A stretch of 54,933 nt of DNA from JALZVT01 sp039029135 (GCA_039029135.1 JBCCGT010000029.1:1-54933); one strand, 5' to 3'; positions 9,122 to 17,715 are shown, counted from the first letter of the stretch. Notes: generated from the letters alone by a model not told the origin. Numbers and translations are program-made.

Positions 9122-9760
9122 TCAGCCGTCGCTCTGACCGGCACCCTGCAGCTCGGCGACGCGTTCCTGCGCGTGGACGATAAAGCGCTCAAGCAGTTCG
9201 AGCGGCTGGGCGCCCACCACCGCCATGCCGCCGGCGACGAAGGTCGGCACGCCGGTGACTCCATAGTTGCGCGCCTTCGCCCAGTCCGCGTCGACGGCCG
9301 GCGAGAAAGAGCGCTGTTCCAGCACGCTGCGCGCCGCGTCCGCATCCAGCCCGACCCCGGCCGCCAGGCCAACCAGCACCTCCGGATCGGAGATGTTGGC
9401 GCCGTCGGCGAAATAGGCGCGGTAGATCGCATCGTGCAGCGCCGCCCCGTTCGGCTGCCAGTCGGCCCACTTGCCCAGTTCCTGGGCCAGCCGGCTGTTG
9501 TAGGTGTGGCTGCGCTCGCCGTAGGGCAGACCGACCTGCTCGGCCTCGTAGCGCATCTTCACGTGCATGCGGTCGATGTTGACGCGACCGGCGAACAGAT
9601 CCTCGAGTGCCGCACCCTCCTGCGGCGTTTCGGGATGCAGCGGGTGGAACACAAGCCGCAGATCCAGATCGAACCGCTGCTGCAACGCCTCAACACGCCC
9701 GGTGCTGAAGTAGCACCAGGGTCAGATGTAGTCGGTGAACATCTCCAGGACGAGTCGCAT
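9122..9760 (-). CDS. DsbA/FrnE-like oxidoreductase, probable selenoprotein (UPWC)
   Basis: Read through one TGA, this is a 212-residue thioredoxin-fold protein of the DsbA/FrnE branch. The ATG at 9760 has AAGGAG at 9770-9775, nine bases upstream. Twelve codons later TGA (9722-9724) falls at the first position of the redox motif: residues 10-16 read D-Y-I-stop-P-W-C, where relatives have CPWC. The frame then continues without interruption to 9122 and keeps the family features HPLHPETP, the helical insert (RSHTYNSRLAQELG) and the cis-proline loop GVTGVPTFV. Without readthrough the only start is a TTG at 9685, giving a product lacking the whole active site. Selenocysteine at position 13 explains all of this; a hairpin resembling a bacterial SECIS follows the TGA. 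The alternative is a point mutation from TGC or TGT. The neighbour downstream is an acyl-CoA dehydrogenase, probably in the same operon. Confidence 0.8.
9688..9710 (-). promoter_or_regulatory. Candidate bacterial SECIS hairpin
   Basis: In the mRNA (minus strand) CUUCAGCAC at 9710-9702 pairs over nine bases, with two G-U wobbles, with GUGUUGAGG at 9696-9688. The five-base loop CGGGC (9701-9697) starts 21 bases after the TGA, close to the distance in E. coli fdhF, and contains guanines as expected for SelB recognition. A second, mutually exclusive hairpin starts right after the TGA: CCC and GGUGCU pair with AGCACC and GGG, leaving a bulged U (9721-9699). I favour the first as SECIS because of its loop position. 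Confidence 0.55.
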
Positions 9761-10154
9761 GCGGGTCTGCTCCTTGGCTTGCCGGGAACGGGGTTGCCCA
9801 CAGTGTCACTTGAAAGCCCCCTCCAGCGCCAGCCGAGCAACGGGCACCACGCGCGCCGCCGATATCGTTGACTCGACAACCAGTATTGCGTAGGGTGCGC
9901 GCCCGTTTGCACTTCGAGGGTGCCCCCGTGCGCCTCTGTCCCTGCCTTCCCATGGCGAATCTCGTGGCGAACTTCGGCGACGCCGGCAATCGGCCGCGCT
10001 AATGACGCCAAAGCTCGCCCATATCCACAGCCCCTGACCGCGTCGGGTCTTTGCATCCTGCTGTGTCGGCCGCGCATCCCGCGCGCGGCGACGGCAGCGT
10101 CGACAAACCGGTCGCCGCCGGGCTTGTTGTGTCTGCCGTCAGGAACTCAAAACC
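9761..10154. other. Divergent intergenic region, no gene seen
   Basis: These 394 bases separate the selenoprotein candidate (minus) from the frameshifted unknown gene (plus). The ribosome binding site AAGGAG of the former lies at 9770-9775, and AGGAA precedes the ATG at 10155. Open frames crossing the region have no family resemblance and no ribosome binding sites. GGCGAC near 10087 and GTCGCC about 18 bases later form a loose inverted repeat. I see no RNA gene, and no convincing promoter could be picked by eye. Confidence 0.6.
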
Positions 10155-11058
10155 ATGCTCAAGCAGGAAGTCGAAGAGATCATCGCCTGCCTCCCAGCAG
10201 AGAGAACGATCTTCCATTACTACCGCGACCGCTACGCCTTCGCGCTGCTGGCGCGTGCCTGCGCGCGCTACCCGAGTGTCCGCGCGCTGCGCGCGAGCCC
10301 CTTTCGAGCCTTGCTCGAGAAACCCATCGTGCGCGCTCATCTCGCCACCACGGGCGCCGCGTCCCCGTTCGACTTCGGCGTCGACAGCTACTGGCCGAGC
10401 GACGGTCACGAGAACTACACCCTGACGCTGTCCGGGTGGGGCTCCAACCACCAGTGGCGAGACAATCAGACGAGCCGCCGCGGCTACAACCTCGTGCTGC
10501 AGCTCAACCTGGACACGGGCGCGTTCGCGCGCTTCGCGCGGCTACAACGCCATCGCCCACCCGACCTGCGATCGAGAAGGCAACGCGCACCGGGAGACGC
10601 TCGCCTGGGCGCGGCTCGACGTCAGCTTCGCCACCGATGAGGTACTGATCGAAGAGATTCAGAGCGACTTCGTCAGGTTCGTCGAGTGGCGTCGGCGGGA
10701 TCATGCCGATCACGCGGCCGTGCGCCGCTTCCTCCAGCCCTATCGCGAGACCTGGCAGGAGGCCATGCTGACCGCAACGCTGGAATTCGTGTGGCGCGAA
10801 CTGGGTATCACGAACATCTACTATCACGAGTTTCGGACCGGCTGCGATCTGAAGCGCATTCGCTACGGGCATCCGCCGCGGTCGATCTACGAGGCGCTGC
10901 CGCGAAAATTCTGCATGCACACCGCTGCACACATCCCGCGGTTTCTGCGCGGCGATCGGTCGACACGCAGACTGTTGAAGCGCCTGAACGCGCCGCGTTT
11001 TTATACGCACGGCGACGATCTGCAAACGACGCGCACGGAGCGATCAGCATGCAGCTAA
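10155..11058 (+). pseudogene. Conserved unknown protein split by a +1 frameshift
   Basis: Two adjoining frames make one coherent protein of about 300 residues. The first starts at ATG 10155 after AGGAA and reads well up to LQLNLDTGAFARF (near 10525). The next frame then continues SRGYNAIAH and on through RETLAWARLDVSFATDEVLIEEIQSDF to the stop at 11056-11058. The switch falls in the GC-only stretch GCGCGCTTCGCGCGGC around 10525-10545, a typical place for a base-calling error, although a true mutation is possible. I do not recognise the function. The segment EVLIEEIQSDF looks like the core of a conserved uncharacterised family. The stop overlaps the start of the downstream kinase gene by ten bases, which suggests translational coupling and argues that the reading frame was recently, or still is, functional. 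Confidence 0.6.
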
Positions 11059-11948
11059 CGGACGAGTTTCGAACCAACATCGTCAGCTTTCACCCGACCG
11101 GCGAGCGCTGGCTCGCCGCCCTACCCGCTCGCGTCGACGCGCTCGCGGCTCGCTGGCAGATCGACGACCTGCAGACGATGCCGCGCCTGACGTTCAACTT
11201 CGTGGCCCGCGGGCGCAGGGCCAACGAACCCGTAGTGCTGAAGGTCAGCCTGGATGAGAAGGAACTCGCAAAGGAACTGCGCTGGCTGCGGCTACACGCG
11301 ACCGGCTCGGTGATTGATGTGCTCGAACAGACGCAGGATGCCTATCTCATGCCGAGGCTCGACCCCGGCGAATCGCTGCGCGAGGCCCTGACGGCATCGA
11401 AGTCGCTGACCGACGATGCGGCGACGGCGCTGCTGGCGGCGGCCATCGCCGGCGCGCCGCGCCTGCCGGCACAGCCCGGGTTTCCATCTGTAGCGCAGTG
11501 GTTCGGCGGCGGCTGGGACGACTATCTGCGCCGCTTCGGCGACGCGGGGCCGCTGACCGACGTCGCGAGAGTCCGCGCGGTCGCGGGCGAGCTGTTCGCT
11601 GCCGGGCCCGAAGAGGCGCTGCTGCACGGCGATCTGCATCACGGCAACCTGCTGCTCGATGGATCGCGGTGGCTCATCACGGACCCGCACGGCGTCAACG
11701 GCGATCCGGCCCACGAGTGCGCCGCGCTGCTGCGCAACTGTCTGCCAGAGGACATCGAGGGCGCGGTCACGCGCCGGGTAGCGATCCTTGCCGAGGTGCT
11801 CGACATCGACGCCGGCCGCATCGCCGGCTGGGGCTATGCGCAGACGCGGCTGTCCCAGGCGTGGAGCCTGGTCGCAGGCGCAGGAGAGGAAGACTACAGC
11901 GCCGATCGGGCCGGTGAGGCGCTGTTTCGTCTATACGCGCGCCGGTGA
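11049..11948 (+). CDS. Aminoglycoside/hydroxyurea-phosphotransferase-like kinase
   Basis: A 299-residue kinase-fold protein resembling the streptomycin 6-kinase/hydroxyurea resistance group. The ATG at 11049 is chosen because GGAG lies ten bases upstream and the conserved N-terminus (FHPTGERWLAALPARVDALAARW) begins there. FNFVARGRRANEPVVLKV is the ATP-binding strand pair with its lysine. HGDLHHGNLLLDG provides the catalytic Asp195, and ITDPHG carries the metal ligand Asp212. It overlaps the preceding unknown gene by ten bases, so the two are probably translated together. The natural substrate is unknown: family members phosphorylate aminoglycosides, hydroxyurea or small metabolites, and resistance should not be assumed. 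It converges with a secreted protein gene, ten bases apart. Confidence 0.82.
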   Translation: MQLTDEFRTNIVSFHPTGERWLAALPARVDALAARWQIDDLQTMPRLTFNFVARGRRANEPVVLKVSLDEKELAKELRWLRLHATGSVIDVLEQTQDAYLMPRLDPGESLREALTASKSLTDDAATALLAAAIAGAPRLPAQPGFPSVAQWFGGGWDDYLRRFGDAGPLTDVARVRAVAGELFAAGPEEALLHGDLHHGNLLLDGSRWLITDPHGVNGDPAHECAALLRNCLPEDIEGAVTRRVAILAEVLDIDAGRIAGWGYAQTRLSQAWSLVAGAGEEDYSADRAGEALFRLYARR

Positions 11949-11958
11949 ACCGAAGGCG

Positions 11959-13341
11959 CTAGAACTCGTTGATGGGTCTGCGCGTGCAGGTCGTGTCGGC
12001 CATGGAACCGATGTCGTCCGAGTCGGAGACGACCTCGAAGTCTGCCCAGGTCAGCTTGGCGATGCCGGTCAGATCGAACGGGTTTAGCCGGATGTCCGGG
12101 TCGTTCCAACTGTGTTCCGACAGCGCGTCATTCGACGCGATGATCATGCGCGGGCCGCCGTCGATGTGGAACATGCCATAGCGCTGCAGGGCCACCAGCA
12201 CGACGCGCAGCGCGGGCGGCCAGCGCTCGGCGATCTCGAAGTCGCCGCGCAGCCGCAGCCGCGATCCGTACAGCATCGGCTGACCCGGCCCCGCTTCGGG
12301 CGGCCCCCAGCTAGTGCGGATCGGATTGTGCGTCGCGGGGCGCGCGTAAAGGTCGCGCTGCACCCAGGCGTTCGGCAGCGTAAACGCCAGTGCGTGCCGA
12401 ATCTCGCCGGCCTTGATCTCACCCGGCGTCACCAGCATCGGGATGTAGGGCAGCCCCGCGGCGTTCGCGGAGGTACAGGACAGGCCGCGCAGGTTGGCCG
12501 GCTGCGGTGCGCGCAGGTCCCAGTAGTTGGCGCAGCCACCCAGAAAGGCGCTCTTGTCCGGGCCCGGGCTATAGGCGCGCCACTGCTCGTAGATGCGGCC
12601 GTTGTCCAGATTCACCGAGTAGAGGTGGCAATCGCTGTTGGTCGTGCAGCGATAGTCGAACTCGTTCTGCAGACGCCCGCCGGGCGGCACCGGCATGCGA
12701 ATCCGGTCGCAGTGGGGCGTGAAGAAATCATCGTAGTCGAGGCCGACCGCGGTCGTGCGCGGCGTGAACTCATAGGTCGGCGTCGTGTCGTCGACCTCCA
12801 GGACGTTGTGCGAATAGGCCTCGTTGTTGGCCTTCTTGCCCAGATCGAACTGGGCGAAAAATTCCGTCGACGGATCCGCCTTGTCCTTGCGGCTGACGTG
12901 GCCGAGATACTCGACCACCGCCGCCGAGGTTTCATCGGCGACCAGGCCGTCAACGAGCTGGTTCCAGAAGTCCTCGGGCTGACCGAGCTGACCGACCGCC
13001 CAGCCGTGCGCCGCGTTGCCCCTGAGGTAGCGTCGCAGGTGGGGACTCGCGGTCGCGGCAAACTCGCCGGCCGTGTCGGTTGCATCTGTTGGTGAATCGA
13101 TCGGCGCCTCGGCGCCATCACCGATCGCGGGCGGCGCGGCGGCATCCGCCGGCGGAGCGGTGTCCGGCGCCTCCGCCGCAGAATCTGTGGGGTCCGCGGG
13201 CTCCGCGGGTTTGACCGCGAACAGCGGCGGCGGCGCCTCGTCTAACAGCCGCGGGGGCGCGGGGCGATCCGCGTGGCTGACGGCGCTCGCCCCGGCGAGC
13301 AGCAGCATCGAGCCGAAGGCGCGGAAGAACGGCACGGGCAT
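11959..13341 (-). CDS. Exported protein of an uncharacterised family
   Basis: A 460-residue protein with the signal MPVPFFRAFGSMLLLAGASAVSHA. The ATG at 13341 has AGGT eight bases upstream and gives a cleaner signal than the GTG at 13374. Residues about 25-95 form a low-complexity Pro/Ala/Asp linker. The rest resembles a widespread exported family without known function: GLPYIPMLVTPGEIKAGEIRHALAF followed by YGSRLRLRGDFEI, ALQRYGMFHIDGG and a final FEVVSDSDD. Six cysteines in the mature part are consistent with disulphides in the periplasm. It lies upstream of no obvious partner; a 138-base gap separates it from the two-domain DsbA-like gene on the same strand. The export call is strong, the function unknown. 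Confidence 0.75.
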   Translation of the reverse strand: MPVPFFRAFGSMLLLAGASAVSHADRPAPPRLLDEAPPPLFAVKPAEPADPTDSAAEAPDTAPPADAAAPPAIGDGAEAPIDSPTDATDTAGEFAATASPHLRRYLRGNAAHGWAVGQLGQPEDFWNQLVDGLVADETSAAVVEYLGHVSRKDKADPSTEFFAQFDLGKKANNEAYSHNVLEVDDTTPTYEFTPRTTAVGLDYDDFFTPHCDRIRMPVPPGGRLQNEFDYRCTTNSDCHLYSVNLDNGRIYEQWRAYSPGPDKSAFLGGCANYWDLRAPQPANLRGLSCTSANAAGLPYIPMLVTPGEIKAGEIRHALAFTLPNAWVQRDLYARPATHNPIRTSWGPPEAGPGQPMLYGSRLRLRGDFEIAERWPPALRVVLVALQRYGMFHIDGGPRMIIASNDALSEHSWNDPDIRLNPFDLTGIAKLTWADFEVVSDSDDIGSMADTTCTRRPINEF

Positions 13342-13479
13342 CGTTGATACCTGAGTCACAGACGTTGTGCGCACCCTACCGGGAAGACCCAGGACGTTGC
13401 GTGAATTAGTCGAAAAAATACCGCCCGCAGGGATCGGGCAGCAGCCAATGACAACACACGCGCGGCAGGCGCCGGTTTG

Positions 13480-14820
13480 TCAGCGCAGCGCCCACTCGAG
13501 CGCGGCGAGGTGCTGGCGACCAACGAAGGGGGCGCCGCCTGCCGCGAAGCCGAACGCCTCCGAAACGCCCGCTTCAATGAGCCGTTCCGCCGCCTCGGCC
13601 TGAGCGGCCTGGGCCGCGGCAGAGCCGAGCCAGTCACCGGCATCATCATCGAGCAGCGCGGCGAATTCGGCCACCTGAGACGACGGCTGCGAGGCGCGCG
13701 CGAACAGATCCAGCAAACGTTTGCCGACCTGATCCGGCGCCCGCGCGTTCAGTCGCAGCAGCGCCTGCGCGGCCCATTCCACGCTCTGAGGCTGTTCGGG
13801 ATCCGCCGAGGTATCGGCCCCGGCGCCGAGATAGCGGCGCCGGTCGAGCAGGCGATAGCGCGCGCGATGGTAGCGATGCCAATCGCCGCGGGAGCCATCG
13901 GCATCTGGCTCGGGAAACGACTTGGCGGGCCGACTTGAATGCGGCAGCCAGGTGACGCGCAGTCGTCCGCCGCTGCCCGTTTCCAGTTCGAGCAGCCGCT
14001 CGGCCGCGCGTCGGCTGTCGGCGCAGCCGAAATCGAGCGCCGCCAGAACCTCGAGTTCGCCCTGCGCGGCCTGTGCGCGCAGGTCTGCGAAGACGCGATG
14101 GGCACCCTCGCCGGGCAGCCCATCGAGGGCGGGCAGCGGGTTGCCGACATCGATCAGCGGCTCGCGTCGGGACCGACCGCCCAGCAGCGCGCCTATGGCC
14201 GGCAGATGCTCGCGACCGAAAAAGAACTCGCCGTTAACAACGTAGCCGGGCACGCCATAGACGCCGGCCGCGAACACGGCGGCCTGCTGCGCGTCGTGCT
14301 CGGCCCGCCCCTCGTGACCAGCCCAGGCCGCAAAACCGCGCGCGCTCACACCCGTGTTTTCAATGCAGGCGTGCGCGACCTGCGGGTCCTCCACGTCCAG
14401 CTCGCGGCGCCAGAACGCCGGATACGCGGCATCGAGAAAACGCCTCTGCGCCTGATCGTCGCCCTCGCGCTTCACCCACGCGAACGCGATGTGTATCAGC
14501 GAGGTGTCCCAGATCTTGGTCGTGCCGCGCAGGGTATAGCCATACGCGGAGCCGTAGCGGCGCGCGTCCATATAGGCATAGCGCACGCCCGACCACTGTT
14601 CTGGCGTGCGGGTGCTGGATGCGACGCCGCCACTGGCGTTGAGCCGCGCGCTGCCCAGATAGGACGGAATGTCGAGGGTGAGCGGGCGCCAGTCGATCGC
14701 TATTCCCAGCTCGTCAGCGAGCGCCAGCGTCGGGTCTTTCGCGATGAAGGCGTACGGGCTCTTGATGTCGAAGTAGACGATCAGCGGCGCATCGGACGCG
14801 AAGGGGTCGAAGTCGCTCAC
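13480..14820 (-). CDS. Two-domain DsbA/HCCA-isomerase-like protein
   Basis: A 446-residue protein with two thioredoxin-fold halves. The N-terminal half (residues about 10-220) resembles 2-hydroxychromene-2-carboxylate isomerase and kappa glutathione transferase: it opens with YFDIKSPYAFIA, where a catalytic Ser replaces the CxxC, and has the cis-proline loop GVYGVPGYVVNGEFFFGREHL. The C-terminal half (about 255-446) repeats the plan, with LDFGCADSRRA and a degenerate GAPFVGRQHLAALEWAL end. Only one cysteine sits in that second motif. It starts with GTG directly after the ptsP stop (TAAGTG), with GAGGG five bases upstream, so it is coupled to ptsP. A glutathione-dependent isomerase or transferase role is more likely than disulphide formation. 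No signal peptide is seen, so it should be cytoplasmic. Confidence 0.75.
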   Translation of the reverse strand: MSDFDPFASDAPLIVYFDIKSPYAFIAKDPTLALADELGIAIDWRPLTLDIPSYLGSARLNASGGVASSTRTPEQWSGVRYAYMDARRYGSAYGYTLRGTTKIWDTSLIHIAFAWVKREGDDQAQRRFLDAAYPAFWRRELDVEDPQVAHACIENTGVSARGFAAWAGHEGRAEHDAQQAAVFAAGVYGVPGYVVNGEFFFGREHLPAIGALLGGRSRREPLIDVGNPLPALDGLPGEGAHRVFADLRAQAAQGELEVLAALDFGCADSRRAAERLLELETGSGGRLRVTWLPHSSRPAKSFPEPDADGSRGDWHRYHRARYRLLDRRRYLGAGADTSADPEQPQSVEWAAQALLRLNARAPDQVGKRLLDLFARASQPSSQVAEFAALLDDDAGDWLGSAAAQAAQAEAAERLIEAGVSEAFGFAAGGAPFVGRQHLAALEWALR

Positions 14821-17118
14821 TTAACCCTCACCAAGCGACGCGCCCGGCACCAGCCGATGACTGGGCACCGCGCGACCGAGGCCCGCCCGCTGTAGCTGTT
14901 CGTGCATGAACATCTGAATCTCTTCGGAGTCGTCCATCCGCAGAACGTGGGAGAGCATGCGTCGGGCGCGGCGCAGCGTGATGTTGCGAATCACCCACTT
15001 GATGCGCGGCAGATTGATCGCATTCATCGACAGCACGTCGTAGCCCATGCCGACAAGCAACACCGCGCCGGTCGGCGTGCCCGCGAACTCGCCGCAGATC
15101 CCCACGGGCTTGCGCTCGGCGTGCCCGCTGCGCGCGACCTGGCGCAGCGCCTGTATCACGGCCGGGTGCATGTCCTGATACAGATCCGCAACGCGCGGAT
15201 TGTTGCGATCCACCGCCAGCATGTACTGCGTCAGGTCGTTGCTGCCGACGGCGAGAAAGTCCACGCGCTTGGCGATCTCGCGGGCCTGAAACACCGCCGC
15301 CGGGACTTCGACCATGACGCCGATCTCCGGCGGCTTGACCTTGAAGCCCTCCTCGACCACCTCGGCGAAGGCCCGCTCTACCAGTTCGCGGGCCTCTTCG
15401 ACCTCGGCCATGCTGCTGATCATCGGCAGCATGATGCGCAGCACGCCATCGAGACCCGCGTTGGCCTTGATCATTGCCCGCGCCTGTATCAGAAAAATCT
15501 CGGGATGGTCCAGCGTGACGCGAATACCCCGCCAGCCGAGAAACGGGTTGTCTTCGCTGATCGGAAAATACGACAGCGCCTTGTCGCCGCCGATGTCCAA
15601 CGTGCGCATGGTCACGGGGCGCGGCTCGAACGCGGCCATGTGCGAGCGATAGATCTGGCGCTGTTCCTCTTCCGTCGGGAACCGCTCCTCGGTCATGAAC
15701 GGAATCTCGGTGCGGAACAGGCCGATGCCTTCCGCGCCCAGATCGAGCGAGCGGCTGATGTCGCCGGACAGGCCGATGTTGCACCACAGTCGAATGCGAT
15801 GGCCGTCCTCTGTCTCGCTCGGCGCGTCGCGCAGTTCTTCCAGCTCGGCGTCGAACTCGCGCTCCTGCTGCATGAGGCTGTCGTAGCTGTCGCTGACGTC
15901 GCGCGATGGATTGGCAACGACCTCGCCGTAAAAGCCATCGACAATCAGCGTCTGGCCGTCGAGCGAGTGGATCGGCAGATCGACCGCGCCCATCACCGTC
16001 GGCACGCCGAGTGAACGCGCAAGAATCGCGACGTGCGACGTGCCCGAGCCGCGCATCGAAACAATGCCGCGAAGCTGCTCCACCGGAAACTCGGCCAGCA
16101 TCCCCGCAGAGATCTCGTGACCGACGACGATGCAGTCTTCCGGCAGCCGCACGCGGTCGCTGCGAATGTCCTGCAGATAGGCAAGCACGCGCTGGCCCAG
16201 CTCACGCACGTCGGCGGCGCGCTCGCGCAGATAGGAATCCTCCATCTCCTCGAAGCGGCGCACGTGATCGACGATCACCCGGCGCAGCGCGCCCTGGGCC
16301 CAGTGGCCGCCGCGAATACGTTCGCGGACGTCATCGCCAAGCGCCGTGTCGTCGAGCATGTGCAGATAGGCGTCGAACAGCGCGCGCTCCTCGCTCGGTA
16401 CGCTTTCGGGTAACTGCTCGCCAATCCGCGCGATGTCCGCGCGGACGGCGTCCAGCGCGCGATCGAACACCAGCAGCTCGACCGTGACGTCATCCGCCTG
16501 CCGATCCGGCACCGCATCGAGATCGGCCGGTGGCTGCACGACCACGACGCGCCCGGTGGCGATGCCCGGCGCGCCGGGTACGCCGCGATAGCGGCTATCG
16601 CTGTGCTCCACCTCTGGACTGAACAGGTCGCGCGCCTCGCCCGTGGCCTCGGCGTGGGCGACCGCCGCCGCGAGCTGCGCGGACAGGGTGACGAGAAAGG
16701 CTTCCTCCGCCTCATCGAAGCGACGCCGGTCGCGCTGCTGCACCACCAGCACGCCCAGCACCTGGCGCTGGTGGATGACCGGCACGCCGAGAAAGGCATG
16801 GAAAGGTTCCTCGCCGATTTCCGGCAAGAAATGAAATCGCGGGTGGACCGTGGCGTCCTGCAGATTCAGCGGCTCGGCGCGCTGCCCCACCAGCGCGACC
16901 AGACCCTCGCGCTCGCCGAGCGTCACCTGCCCCACCACGTCCCGATTCAGACCCTCGTTGGCCGCGAAAACGAATCGAGCGGCGTCGTCGCGCAGATAAA
17001 CCGAGCAAACCTCGGTACCCATCGCGGCCGCGACCTCCGCAACGACGATGTCCAGCGCCTCGCGAAAACTGGTGGCGTCGTTGACGTGCTGAACGATGCT
17101 GCGCAGCGCATCCAGCAT
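14821..17118 (-). CDS. ptsP: Phosphoenolpyruvate-protein phosphotransferase PtsP (EI-Ntr)
   Basis: The 765-residue enzyme I of the nitrogen phosphotransferase system. It takes phosphate from phosphoenolpyruvate and passes it to NPr, a relay tied to nitrogen and potassium control. Residues about 1-165 are the GAF domain that separates EI-Ntr from sugar-PTS enzyme I. The phosphocarrier His362 lies in GSGTSHVAILARS. The C-terminal barrel has LFRTEIPFM, MLPMIS and VGSNDLTQY, plus the catalytic Cys675 in GICGEFAGTP. Length matches E. coli PtsP. It follows rppH by three bases and is followed directly by the DsbA-like gene, giving a three-gene operon. The rppH-ptsP pairing is classical for Gammaproteobacteria. 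Confidence 0.96.
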   Translation of the reverse strand: MLDALRSIVQHVNDATSFREALDIVVAEVAAAMGTEVCSVYLRDDAARFVFAANEGLNRDVVGQVTLGEREGLVALVGQRAEPLNLQDATVHPRFHFLPEIGEEPFHAFLGVPVIHQRQVLGVLVVQQRDRRRFDEAEEAFLVTLSAQLAAAVAHAEATGEARDLFSPEVEHSDSRYRGVPGAPGIATGRVVVVQPPADLDAVPDRQADDVTVELLVFDRALDAVRADIARIGEQLPESVPSEERALFDAYLHMLDDTALGDDVRERIRGGHWAQGALRRVIVDHVRRFEEMEDSYLRERAADVRELGQRVLAYLQDIRSDRVRLPEDCIVVGHEISAGMLAEFPVEQLRGIVSMRGSGTSHVAILARSLGVPTVMGAVDLPIHSLDGQTLIVDGFYGEVVANPSRDVSDSYDSLMQQEREFDAELEELRDAPSETEDGHRIRLWCNIGLSGDISRSLDLGAEGIGLFRTEIPFMTEERFPTEEEQRQIYRSHMAAFEPRPVTMRTLDIGGDKALSYFPISEDNPFLGWRGIRVTLDHPEIFLIQARAMIKANAGLDGVLRIMLPMISSMAEVEEARELVERAFAEVVEEGFKVKPPEIGVMVEVPAAVFQAREIAKRVDFLAVGSNDLTQYMLAVDRNNPRVADLYQDMHPAVIQALRQVARSGHAERKPVGICGEFAGTPTGAVLLVGMGYDVLSMNAINLPRIKWVIRNITLRRARRMLSHVLRMDDSEEIQMFMHEQLQRAGLGRAVPSHRLVPGASLGEG

Positions 17119-17121
17119 GGC

Positions 17122-17715
17122 TCAGTCCGTCGTTCCAGAGTTGGCCGCTGCGTGCGGCAGATGGGTGGCGAGCTGCAGCAGCGCACGCCGGTACACATCG
17201 CGCTTGAAGTCGATCACCTGATTGACCGGATACCAGTAGCTGACCCAAGTGTAACCGTCGAACTCTGCTTTCTTGCCGCAGTCGAAACGGATGTTGCGCT
17301 CCTCGCCCGTAAGCTGCAGCAGAAACCACTTTTGCTTTTGTCCCTTGAACGCCACCTGGCCGCCGCCACGACCGCGCCGCGAACGAGAGCGCCGTCCCCC
17401 AGAACGACCTTTGGAACCAGAGGAAGTCGAAGCGGACGCCTCCTGACGGGCGCCGCCGCGTCGCATGTGGCGCGGCAGTCGATAGCGCAGCCAGCCTTTG
17501 GTGCGGGCGAGGATGCGGACGTCGTCGCTCGTCAGCCCGACCTCTTCGTGCAGCTCGCGATAGAGCGCGTGCTCCACATCTTCGTTGTCGTCGACGCCAC
17601 CCTGAGGAAACTGCCAGGCGTCGCCGCCGCCAACCCGCCGGGCCCACAGCACCCGGCCCGCCGTATTCGCGATGATGATGCCAACATTCGGCCTGTATCC
17701 GTCAGCATCAATCAC
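17122..17715 (-). CDS. rppH: RNA pyrophosphohydrolase RppH with basic insert
   Basis: A 197-residue Nudix hydrolase that removes pyrophosphate from the 5' end of mRNA and so starts decay. The Nudix box spans residues 39-61 (GG, E45, REL, HEEVGL all present). FKGQKQKWFLLQL and FDGYTWVSYWYPV are RppH-specific segments. The start is GTG with a moderate GGTGAG upstream. Between GWLRYRLP and QKQKW there is an extra stretch of about 25-30 residues (about 85-120) rich in Arg, Ser and Gly, which E. coli RppH lacks. It may add RNA affinity. First gene of the rppH-ptsP-dsbA-like operon. Confidence 0.94.
   Translation of the reverse strand: MIDADGYRPNVGIIIANTAGRVLWARRVGGGDAWQFPQGGVDDNEDVEHALYRELHEEVGLTSDDVRILARTKGWLRYRLPRHMRRGGARQEASASTSSGSKGRSGGRRSRSRRGRGGGQVAFKGQKQKWFLLQLTGEERNIRFDCGKKAEFDGYTWVSYWYPVNQVIDFKRDVYRRALLQLATHLPHAAANSGTTD

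Noticed and set aside
9722..9724. TGA as an ordinary nonsense mutation making a pseudogene
   Set aside because: Not excluded, but less likely: the start region is intact with a strong ribosome binding site, there is no further damage in about 200 codons, and the TGA sits precisely on the catalytic cysteine.
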